Source: a virus
Virus record (IMG/VR): IMGVR_UViG_3300035180_001002
Span: 1-44,942 of that record
DNA length: 44,942 bases
Reading direction: 5' to 3' (one strand)
The notes under the pieces were generated by a model that had not been told where the DNA came from, searched no databases, and saw only the letters and a program-made list of their open reading frames with translations. Every line of letters starts with the position of its first letter. Within the stretch, counting starts at the first letter, position 1. Below, in pieces: positions 38,159 to 44,942 of the stretch. A program made the translations under genes and the position numbers.

Positions 38159-40573
38159 ATGGCGGGTGACGTTAAAATTTCGGGGCTTCCAGCGACCGGT
38201 GCCGTCGACGGGTCCGAAGTGGTCGCAGTTGTCCAGGCAGCTGCGACCAAACAGGTACTCCTTACGACCATCCGGACTTGGTTGGGCTCTACGTTTGCGA
38301 CGATAGCGAATTTGACGGCACTTGCATTGACGGTGGCCGCGAACACGTTGCGGATCAGTACTCTTGAACAGTACTCCGTGAGCGTGGTCACCTTCGGCGC
38401 CGATCCTACGGGGGCCGCATCCAGCGTTGCGGCATTTCAAGCGGCCATCGATTCGACGCCTGACGGCGGAGTTGCCGTGATTCGGGTCCCACAGGGCACG
38501 TATGCGGGCGACTTCACCGGGTTGAATTATGGTACCCGTCAAGTGATGTGGGCGGATGAATCCGGGACCGCTTATCCGGGCGGATTTCCGTCGATGACTC
38601 GCAGTGCCACGTTCTCCGGGCCGTCGATGATTTTCCCGTCGACTTTGGTTCCTTCCAAGCATTTGCGGCAGTTCAGCACCCAACAATCTTCTGCGGGGGC
38701 CGGGGTTCGACTGGGTGTCCCGACAGTGGCTGCGGGGGCCGTGACAGGCATTTCAGTTGTGGCTGGCGGCGGGGACTATGGTCCGTACTGCCGTGTTCTG
38801 ATTTCAGGTGATGGATTCAACGCCACTGCGCACCCGACAATTGTTGGTGGGGTCATTACCGCCATTGTGGTGGATACGGGCGGCGCTGGCTATTCCTCTG
38901 GTAACGTCAACGTCTATGTTGTTGATGGCCCAGTTGTGGTGGTCGTGGGAGATTCGATCTCCACCGAAGACCCCCCGCCCGACAACACTACTGAATCTCA
39001 ATGGACGTTGATCAAGCGCGCCATTCAGCGGGACAACCCTTCGGTGGCGGTGAACATCTTCAATCGGGCTGTCGGTGCCCAGACGTTCACGAATTATAGT
39101 ACTACGGCGAACTCCAATTTTCCCATATGGTACAACAACACCGGCAAGGCTTGGTTGGAGTACATTCGCGAACTGCAGCCGGATTTGGTTATCGTCGCAT
39201 TTGGTATGAATGACCGCGAAAACTTCGTGTTTTCACAATTCAAATCCGGCATGCTGACGATGCTGGCGTGGACCCGCAAGCCTGATATCGTGTTCATCAC
39301 GAATGCCATACCATCGAAGTTGGCCGCAGATCCCAATATTTCCGGGGATCTCGCTCAAACGGGCCGCGATGCGACTGCCGGATACGTGCGCAGTTGGGCT
39401 GAGTATTTCGGCCTCGGTCTCGTTGACCTGCACCGCCAATCTCGGCTGGTTCGTGACGGGCTGGATTATCGCCAATCCTGCCTGAAAGCGGTTTACAGCA
39501 CCCGCGTTTTTGCTTCGCCGTGGACATCGATAGTGCGGTGTCAAGATTTCTACGTGTCGGCCACATTCTCCGCGATCGCTGCTGGCTGGTGGACAGGCCG
39601 GATTATCAAATTCGATATCGGTATGACTGGGGTCAACAGCCAAACCCAGATCTTTGTTGATGACGACGCTGGTAGTCTTCGGTTCAGGCTGCGGGACATC
39701 GTGCCGTTTCCCTCGGTTTTATACTCGGATCAGATCGTTCTCACCACTCCATACCCGACGCCGACTTCAGGGGATGTGGTCGTCGAAGTCACGATCTATG
39801 ACACGTGGGGTGAAGTCAAGGTCAATGGCAATGTGTTGTACTCGGGCACGATGCCACGTTATTCGGGTACGTTCTACCCGAAGATTGATGCGGGGGTCGA
39901 GAACCCGACGATCACCTTCAACGCAGGTGAATTCGTACAGCAGACTCCACGATTGACCGATTACCAGATTTGGGGGTATGGCACTGGCAATGCCTATAAG
40001 GGCAACGCCCAGAACCACCCGTCCAGTGTCGGGGTGAAGCACCTGTGGGCTCCGGTGATCTTCGGGACGAATTGGGCACATAGCCCGGTGACGATCAGCG
40101 GCCAGACGAAGGCTACTGCTAATTTCATCGGCATAGGTGAGAGGAACCCTCTCGGACTGCTGCACATCACCAAGGTCGGGCGGTCTACTCCTATCGACCC
40201 GATTGGTAATGCTAATAACCTCATACTGCAGGATGAGGTATCGCCTGGGCTGTCGTTCTTGTCCAGCCGCACCGGTGTTGGTAGAATAAATATGGGGGAC
40301 GAAGATGCCCCCGATCAGTTTATCCAGGCTTATAACCACAATGACAATACCTGGACAATGACCCACTCCGGTACATTGATTCGGCGTACGTACGTGAATA
40401 AAGAGCAGGTCTTTATACCGGCCGGTATACCTTCGTACGCGAAAGCGTCATTGCCGTCTGCGAATGGCACGCCATCTTGGATATTCGTCAGTGACGCCAC
40501 GGGGGGCGCGATCCCGGCGTTCAATGACGGATCTAACTGGCGTCGGAGTGATGACCGGACCATTATCGTTTAA
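38159..40573 (+). CDS. Tail spike with SGNH-hydrolase domain (804 aa)
   Basis: An 804-residue tail protein. Residues 1-75 are a head-binding leader (MAGDVKISGLPATGAVDGSEVVAVVQ). VVTFGADPTG and VIRVPQGTYAGDF (77-119) are the start of a pectate-lyase-like beta helix. Two Gly-rich modules (about 182-256) follow. Then the SGNH core: VVGDSIS (G264-D265-S266), FGMND (349-352) and LVDLH (D423, H425). SGNH enzymes in spikes often remove acetyl groups from capsule or O-antigen. The D-x-H spacing (one residue between) differs from the usual D-x-x-H, so the true His may lie elsewhere. The C-terminus has a chaperone-free ending (SWIFVSDATGGAIPAFNDGSNWRR). Confidence 0.8.
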   Translation: MAGDVKISGLPATGAVDGSEVVAVVQAAATKQVLLTTIRTWLGSTFATIANLTALALTVAANTLRISTLEQYSVSVVTFGADPTGAASSVAAFQAAIDSTPDGGVAVIRVPQGTYAGDFTGLNYGTRQVMWADESGTAYPGGFPSMTRSATFSGPSMIFPSTLVPSKHLRQFSTQQSSAGAGVRLGVPTVAAGAVTGISVVAGGGDYGPYCRVLISGDGFNATAHPTIVGGVITAIVVDTGGAGYSSGNVNVYVVDGPVVVVVGDSISTEDPPPDNTTESQWTLIKRAIQRDNPSVAVNIFNRAVGAQTFTNYSTTANSNFPIWYNNTGKAWLEYIRELQPDLVIVAFGMNDRENFVFSQFKSGMLTMLAWTRKPDIVFITNAIPSKLAADPNISGDLAQTGRDATAGYVRSWAEYFGLGLVDLHRQSRLVRDGLDYRQSCLKAVYSTRVFASPWTSIVRCQDFYVSATFSAIAAGWWTGRIIKFDIGMTGVNSQTQIFVDDDAGSLRFRLRDIVPFPSVLYSDQIVLTTPYPTPTSGDVVVEVTIYDTWGEVKVNGNVLYSGTMPRYSGTFYPKIDAGVENPTITFNAGEFVQQTPRLTDYQIWGYGTGNAYKGNAQNHPSSVGVKHLWAPVIFGTNWAHSPVTISGQTKATANFIGIGERNPLGLLHITKVGRSTPIDPIGNANNLILQDEVSPGLSFLSSRTGVGRINMGDEDAPDQFIQAYNHNDNTWTMTHSGTLIRRTYVNKEQVFIPAGIPSYAKASLPSANGTPSWIFVSDATGGAIPAFNDGSNWRRSDDRTIIV

Positions 40574-40581
40574 GGAACACC

Positions 40582-41283
40582 ATGTCCGCGAATACTGTAG
40601 TTCGTCTGATCCAGCAAGCCTACGAGAATGCAAAGGTCGTAGGCTCTGGTATGGAGCCCAATAGTGAGCAATATGCTAAGGGGTTCAAGCGACTCACCGA
40701 TCTGGTTGCGTGGGAACAGACCCAGGGGGTGAAAATATTCACCATTCAAGAGTACTCCTTGGCTCTGACTCAGGGACTGGGGACGTACACATTCGGACCC
40801 CTTGGGACCCAGGTCATGGCGAAGCCTTACCGCATCGACACTTGTTGGTACGAAGATGCTCAATCGATTCGTCGCCCTATGGACCGGATGACTTGGGATG
40901 ACTACACCCGACTCCCGGAAGATGTGAATCAGGGGTCAGTGCTGAAGTATCTCGAAGACCGCCAGGAAGCTTTGGTCACGCTTAAATTTTGGCAGTTGCC
41001 GGACGAGACAGCTGCCGCTGGCACCGTGAAATGCTTGCTGCGTCGCCAACTGGTCCCATACGTGACCCTGAATGACGACTTACAGTTTGCGCCTGAATGG
41101 TTTATCGGATTGGCTTGGTTGTTGGCCGATGAGTTGGCTTCGAACCAGAACCAAGCTATTCAGGCCAATTGCCGTAACAAGGCGGGCATGTACATGGGGA
41201 CTTTGCGTGACCAAGACGTCGAGCAGGGTTCCATTTCATTCTCCATGGATACGGGGCACGGGAATGACCGACACTACTGGTGA
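40582..41283 (+). CDS. Head-to-tail adaptor (P22 gp4 / T7 gp11-like)
   Basis: A 233-residue protein. VVRLIQQAYENAKVVGSGMEPNSEQYAKGFKRLTDLV and RPMDRMTWDDYTRL are signature stretches of podoviral tail-adaptor proteins, with a helical core and a beta insertion. It is the first ring below the portal. AAGGA precedes the ATG. Confidence 0.78.
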   Translation: MSANTVVRLIQQAYENAKVVGSGMEPNSEQYAKGFKRLTDLVAWEQTQGVKIFTIQEYSLALTQGLGTYTFGPLGTQVMAKPYRIDTCWYEDAQSIRRPMDRMTWDDYTRLPEDVNQGSVLKYLEDRQEALVTLKFWQLPDETAAAGTVKCLLRRQLVPYVTLNDDLQFAPEWFIGLAWLLADELASNQNQAIQANCRNKAGMYMGTLRDQDVEQGSISFSMDTGHGNDRHYW

Positions 41284-42715
41284 TAAACAAGGCCCGATTG
41301 GGATCCCTCTTGCCATCCAGCTTGAGGTTCGACCAGCTTTGTCTGGTCAGGGCACGATCAATTATCCTGAATCGGTGCGGGACAGTGCCCATTCGATCAA
41401 CACCATCACTGATGAAACAGGGGTGATTCCTCGGCCCGCCATTCATTTCAAGAACAATACTAACGTCGGTGCCGGTCGGGGCATGTACGAATACCATGGC
41501 GCTTTGTTGTTGGCCGAAGGTAACATGCTCTACGGGGGCGGGGTTCCCCTCGGTACGACCGATATCGATAATGGTCCTATCGGAATGTGTGGGTCGGCGG
41601 GGGTGTACGGAGTTCTTCTGACGTCGCCGGTCGGGGGGTATTTCTGGGATAATTCGATCCTGACCACGATCACCGATGCGACCTTCCTGGCGATCGTTCA
41701 ACGGCAAACGAGTTGCGCTTACCTCGACGGTACGTTCTATGTTTGCGGTAAGTACGGCGACATCTGGGGTTCGAAGTATCTGAACAGTGCCATCGACTGG
41801 GATCCACTAAACCGCATCAATGCGTGGGCAGAACCGTCAGATCTGCTCGGAATCGTGACCCATCGTGAATACCTACTGGGTCTCAAGGAACAGTCAACAG
41901 CTGTCTTTTACGACGCGGGTACGCAGACCGGTTCGCCTCTCGGCGCACTGATGAACCTGAATCTGCCTTGGGGATGTGCCAATTTCGCAACGGTCCAAGA
42001 GGTTAATCGCGATCATATCTGGGTCGCGAATCACGAGAAGTATGGCCTCCAGGTCGTCAGGGTGTCAAACCTTCAAGCGAAGCCGATCTCCACCCCTGCG
42101 GTCGACCGATACCTTCAACGGAACCAATTCCAGATCACCCAAGCCCAGTCTTGGTCGGGCCGTGCATTCGGTCACTGGCTGTACGGTATCAATTTTCTGT
42201 CGTCTGTGACCGGGCGATGGGTTTCACTGGTATGCGACCTGAATACCGGCATCTGGAATTTTTGGTCGAATTCCATCGGTGAGGGGTACGGCTTCCGGGC
42301 GGGTGCTTCCATCAAATTCCCGACTGACCGACAGGTTTATCTACAAACCGCGAACTCAGGGTATTATTACCTTGATGAGATCGGTTACAAGGATTCTGAT
42401 GCGGTGGCGGCTCAGTACGACATCCGGGTTGAATTGACCACAGTCATGGTGGATGGCGGTACTTCGGTTGAGAAGACGGGCAATCGGCTTGAAGTATTGG
42501 CCGATTACCAGAGCAACGGCAAGATCTATGTCTGCTGGAGCGATGACGACTATCTCACTTGGTCCCCCTGGCGTGAAATGGCCATGGGGGGCGCGAATTG
42601 CTACCTGGATGACCTGGGAAATTTCAGGCGGCGTGCTTTCAAATTCCGTCATGAGAGCAATTCCCCATTCCGGATCAAGTCGGCGGTCCTGTTTGTGATG
42701 GCGGGTCTATCATGA
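41264..42715 (+). CDS. Tail tube / packaged-DNA stabilisation protein (P22 gp10 / T7 gp12-like)
   Basis: A 483-residue beta-rich protein from the ATG at 41264, which overlaps the adaptor gene by 20 bases. HREYLLGLKEQSTAVFYDAGTQTGSPL, GCANFATVQEVNRDHIWVANH and KPISTPAVDRYL match the propeller-like repeats of P22 gp10-type proteins. It closes the tail and holds the DNA in. The upstream in-frame start would lie within the adaptor gene and is unlikely. Confidence 0.75.
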   Translation: MTDTTGDKQGPIGIPLAIQLEVRPALSGQGTINYPESVRDSAHSINTITDETGVIPRPAIHFKNNTNVGAGRGMYEYHGALLLAEGNMLYGGGVPLGTTDIDNGPIGMCGSAGVYGVLLTSPVGGYFWDNSILTTITDATFLAIVQRQTSCAYLDGTFYVCGKYGDIWGSKYLNSAIDWDPLNRINAWAEPSDLLGIVTHREYLLGLKEQSTAVFYDAGTQTGSPLGALMNLNLPWGCANFATVQEVNRDHIWVANHEKYGLQVVRVSNLQAKPISTPAVDRYLQRNQFQITQAQSWSGRAFGHWLYGINFLSSVTGRWVSLVCDLNTGIWNFWSNSIGEGYGFRAGASIKFPTDRQVYLQTANSGYYYLDEIGYKDSDAVAAQYDIRVELTTVMVDGGTSVEKTGNRLEVLADYQSNGKIYVCWSDDDYLTWSPWREMAMGGANCYLDDLGNFRRRAFKFRHESNSPFRIKSAVLFVMAGLS

Positions 42716-43089
42716 CTAGCGGTCTGAAGAATGCCCGGGTCGTCATTGACCCCCCGATTACTGATCGGTTATGGGATGAGAACCTGCAGCGGGTCACTCC
42801 GAAGTGGATGCAGTGGGTCATGGGCATCACCGGACAGGTGAACCGCACATCGCCTCGTGCTCCCGTGACCCTGGCCCCCACGACAGGTGCCTTCATATGG
42901 ACTTCGAATATAGCGGGCGACAGCCGTGTCCTGGTAAGTGGGGGGACGGTTTCAGCTATTGCGCTCAGTAGGGATGGCGTGATATACTACGCCACGGGGG
43001 TCGTGGCCGGGGTGATACCTATGTCGCAAGGCGATTTCATCAAGATCACGAATACGGTCGTTCCGACTGTCGTCGTAATTCCAGCGTAG
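42712..43089 (+). CDS. Small tail protein (125 aa)
   Basis: A 125-residue protein. VIDPPITDRLWDENLQRVTPKWMQWVMGITGQV is a short helical leader followed by an Ig-like beta domain (TGAFIWTSNIAGDSRVLVSGGTVSAIALSRDG). ATGA overlap with the upstream gene. A tail-tip role is inferred from context. Confidence 0.65.
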   Translation: MTSGLKNARVVIDPPITDRLWDENLQRVTPKWMQWVMGITGQVNRTSPRAPVTLAPTTGAFIWTSNIAGDSRVLVSGGTVSAIALSRDGVIYYATGVVAGVIPMSQGDFIKITNTVVPTVVVIPA

Positions 43090-43098
43090 GAGAACAGC

Positions 43099-43698
43099 AT
43101 GTCAGATTTGGCCGGATTCGATCTCAGTGGGTTCAGCGACCTGATGGGTGGCGGGGGAAGTGGTGGGGGTGGTGGCTTCGACTGGGGCGGTCTCCTAGGC
43201 GGCGTTGGAGGCTTGTTCAATTCGGCGGGTAACATTGCTGGCGGGATATGGGGCAACAACCAAGCCAAATCCGATCAGCAGATCCTTCAGCAGGCGTACG
43301 GTTTCAACGGTTCGCGCCCGATGTACGCGGACAAGCTCAATACCTTGATGGCCGATCCCTCTTCGATCACCAAAGACCCGGGCTACCAATTCCGTATGGA
43401 TCAGGCCATGCAGGGCTCTTCTCGGCAGATGGCGGCGCAGGGTTTGACCGGCAGTGGTACCGCTGCACAGGCATTGACCGACACCGGCTCGAAAGTCGCG
43501 GGCGATGAATTCAAGTCGATGTTTGATATGCTCAGCGGGTTGTCGGGCGCGAATTTCAACCCCGCTGATTACTTCAAGGGCATGATGTCAACACAACAAT
43601 CCCAACAGAATGCGGCGGGCCAAGCGGCAGGCGGTGGTGGGGATATGTTGGGCAGTCTGTTCGATATCGGGTCTAAGATCCTGCCGTTCTTCCTGTAA
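43099..43698 (+). CDS. Internal / DNA-ejection protein 1 (199 aa)
   Basis: A 199-residue protein with a Gly-rich N-terminus and the block ITKDPGYQFRMDQAMQGSSRQMAAQGLTGSGTAAQAL, which I recall from podoviral DNA-injection proteins. The end, GGDMLGSLFDIGSKILPFFL, is amphipathic. It would be injected with the genome to build the trans-envelope channel. It is followed by two larger ejection genes. Confidence 0.72.
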   Translation: MSDLAGFDLSGFSDLMGGGGSGGGGGFDWGGLLGGVGGLFNSAGNIAGGIWGNNQAKSDQQILQQAYGFNGSRPMYADKLNTLMADPSSITKDPGYQFRMDQAMQGSSRQMAAQGLTGSGTAAQALTDTGSKVAGDEFKSMFDMLSGLSGANFNPADYFKGMMSTQQSQQNAAGQAAGGGGDMLGSLFDIGSKILPFFL

Positions 43699-43707
43699 GG
43701 ATCCGCC

Positions 43708-44820
43708 ATGCCAGATTCAGTTCAACCGTTCGACCTGAACCAAATCCGGGGGAGTACCCAAAACCTCCGGATGGACCTGGAGAAGAAGCAACTTGATCTG
43801 AACCAGATCAAGCAGCAGTACTCCGAGCAGAATGCTATGGTCAAGGATCTCCAGCAGATCGACCCGGCCCTGGATTTCTTGGACAAGCTTACCAAAGCCC
43901 AGGAAGTGGCGATGGCTCACGGTAGGCTCGAAGATGCCACCAAGATCACGAATTCGATTGGTATGCTGGCCTATCGCAAAGAGTTGACCGATTCACGTAA
44001 AGCACTGTCCGAGAAGCAACGCATCGAGGGCGAGGCCAAAGAGCAAGATTCCGTGTTCAAGGCTGTCGGCGTTCCTCAAGATGAAGAAGGGTGGAACAGC
44101 GCCCGGATGATGGCGTTGTCGATGCACCCGAATCTTCCTGAGGAGACGCGCAAGATGCTCCAGCAGCCATGGTCCCCCGGGCTGAAGCAATTTCTCGAAA
44201 ACAGGTCCATGGACCCGGCCAAGAGGGCTGAACTCGACCAGAAGAGTGTTGAATCTGATGCACGGGTTCGCGCTGATCAGGCATTGGAGCAGCAGCGCCT
44301 TGCTACTGCTGAACGCACAGCTAAGCTGTTGCCTTATGAAGTTGGTGAGAAGCGTGCGGCGACCTACGCCCACTCGGCTGCCGCCGATCTTTCGGCCACC
44401 CGTGCCCGCATTGAAACGGAACGGCTGGCGGCTGAAGCCAAGAATGGCGGCAAGAACGTCCCGAAGCTGATCGAACCAACCAAAGAAGATCGGGTTGATA
44501 CTGAAGATGTCCTGAAGCAAAAATTCCCGGAAGGCTTGGGTGGCTCGGACATGAAGGCGGCGCGGGTATATCTCGCTGCTGAAGCCAAGAAGATCCAGAC
44601 CCAGGACAGGTCCGATTTCGGATCGGCCCTGCGCAAAGCACTCGTTAAGAATGATGGCCTGGTCTATGTGAAGAGCAAGTCGATGTTCGGTAAGCCGACG
44701 TACGCCTTCAAAGAAATGCCGACTGATTTGCCTGCGGGGTTCGTCTTCAAGGGCCGGGTCTCGCCCAAGGGTAATCGGGTCTTTGAGAACAAAGACGGTC
44801 AGATGTTGGAGGATCAGTAA
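43708..44820 (+). CDS. Internal / DNA-ejection protein 2 (370 aa)
   Basis: A 370-residue, highly charged, mostly coiled-coil protein with several heptad regions (KKQLDLNQIKQQY, ATRARIETERLAAEAKNGG). The C-terminus is basic. Position between ejection protein 1 and the 1212-residue protein makes a channel component likely. Its stop overlaps the next start as TAATG at both the left and right copies of the genome end. Confidence 0.7.
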   Translation: MPDSVQPFDLNQIRGSTQNLRMDLEKKQLDLNQIKQQYSEQNAMVKDLQQIDPALDFLDKLTKAQEVAMAHGRLEDATKITNSIGMLAYRKELTDSRKALSEKQRIEGEAKEQDSVFKAVGVPQDEEGWNSARMMALSMHPNLPEETRKMLQQPWSPGLKQFLENRSMDPAKRAELDQKSVESDARVRADQALEQQRLATAERTAKLLPYEVGEKRAATYAHSAAADLSATRARIETERLAAEAKNGGKNVPKLIEPTKEDRVDTEDVLKQKFPEGLGGSDMKAARVYLAAEAKKIQTQDRSDFGSALRKALVKNDGLVYVKSKSMFGKPTYAFKEMPTDLPAGFVFKGRVSPKGNRVFENKDGQMLEDQ

Positions 44821-44942
44821 TGCCTCTCGTCCCATTCGACGGCCAGCCGATCGACACCAGTACGGCTGTTGCTCCGCCCCCGCCTCCCCCGCCTCCCCCG
44901 CCTCCCCCGACTCCCGGGGGTCCCCCCGCCCCGGTGTCAGCC
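44784..44942. repeat. Right copy of genome-end overlap
   Basis: The same sequence as 1-168 with one 9-base proline-codon unit fewer. It shows that the window wraps around. Confidence 0.95.
44820..44942 (+). CDS. 5' part of large ejection protein, second copy (partial)
   Basis: The first 41 codons of the gene at 37-3675, repeated because the ends overlap. Here the poly-proline run is 12 residues instead of 15. It is not a separate gene. Confidence 0.95.
   Translation, partial: MPLVPFDGQPIDTSTAVAPPPPPPPPPPPPTPGGPPAPVSA

Noticed and set aside
1-44942. CRISPR arrays, tRNA or rRNA genes, insertion sequences, integrase and attachment sites.
   Set aside because: No regularly spaced repeats, cloverleaf candidates, transposase or recombinase motifs were seen on either strand.

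Overview
The window is the complete genome of a tailed, podovirus-like bacteriophage, given as a linear string whose two ends overlap. Bases 1-168 return at 44784-44942, so the molecule behind it is about 44.8 kb and was circular, circularly permuted or terminally redundant when assembled. The two end copies differ by one 9-base unit in a poly-proline tract. There is no integrase, recognisable lysogeny repressor, phage RNA polymerase, tRNA, rRNA or CRISPR array. Good sigma70-type promoters, a lipobox lipoprotein, a GroES homologue and a GH24 endolysin point to a lytic phage of a GC-rich Gram-negative host, probably a proteobacterium. The genus cannot be told from the sequence.

The genome has two divergent arms. 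They leave a roughly 0.8 kb G-rich, palindrome-rich region (23454-24272) that holds promoters in both directions. The rightward (late) arm runs from 24273 through the end overlap into 37-5893. Its order is small and large terminase, portal, GroES-like co-chaperonin, scaffold, head proteins, major capsid protein, several surface proteins (including a PhoD-like metallophosphatase protein and an SGNH-hydrolase tail spike), a small membrane protein, tail adaptor and stabilisation proteins, three internal/ejection proteins, a PurD-like ATP-grasp enzyme, and a holin-endolysin pair.

The leftward (early/middle) arm runs from 23453 down to 5814. It starts with a cassette of small proteins framed by two paralogues that share an unrecognised module. 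Next come an SNF2-type helicase, a possible ssDNA-binding protein, a PolA-family polymerase, and the Z-genome set: PurZ (Ser in place of the PurA catalytic Asp), MazZ (MazG-type) and DatZ (HD phosphohydrolase). The arm ends with a VRR-NUC nuclease, a PrimPol-helicase and a small Cys-rich protein. From established work on such phages, PurZ, MazZ, DatZ and DpoZ together predict that adenine is fully replaced by 2-aminoadenine (Z) in the phage DNA.

The regulatory layout of the leftward arm is unusually readable. Four promoters share a G run just before the -35 box and 17-base spacers. Two of them carry an identical 15-base palindrome at the start site. A recurring intercistronic cassette (stop codon, GC hairpin, then a CATTCACCTGGAGACC leader) separates many small genes. 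The least explained items are the PurD-like enzyme in a Z-genome phage, the small gene between purZ and dpoZ, the paralogue pair, the shared operator, the PhoD-like virion protein, and an open reading frame that reads straight through a promoter.
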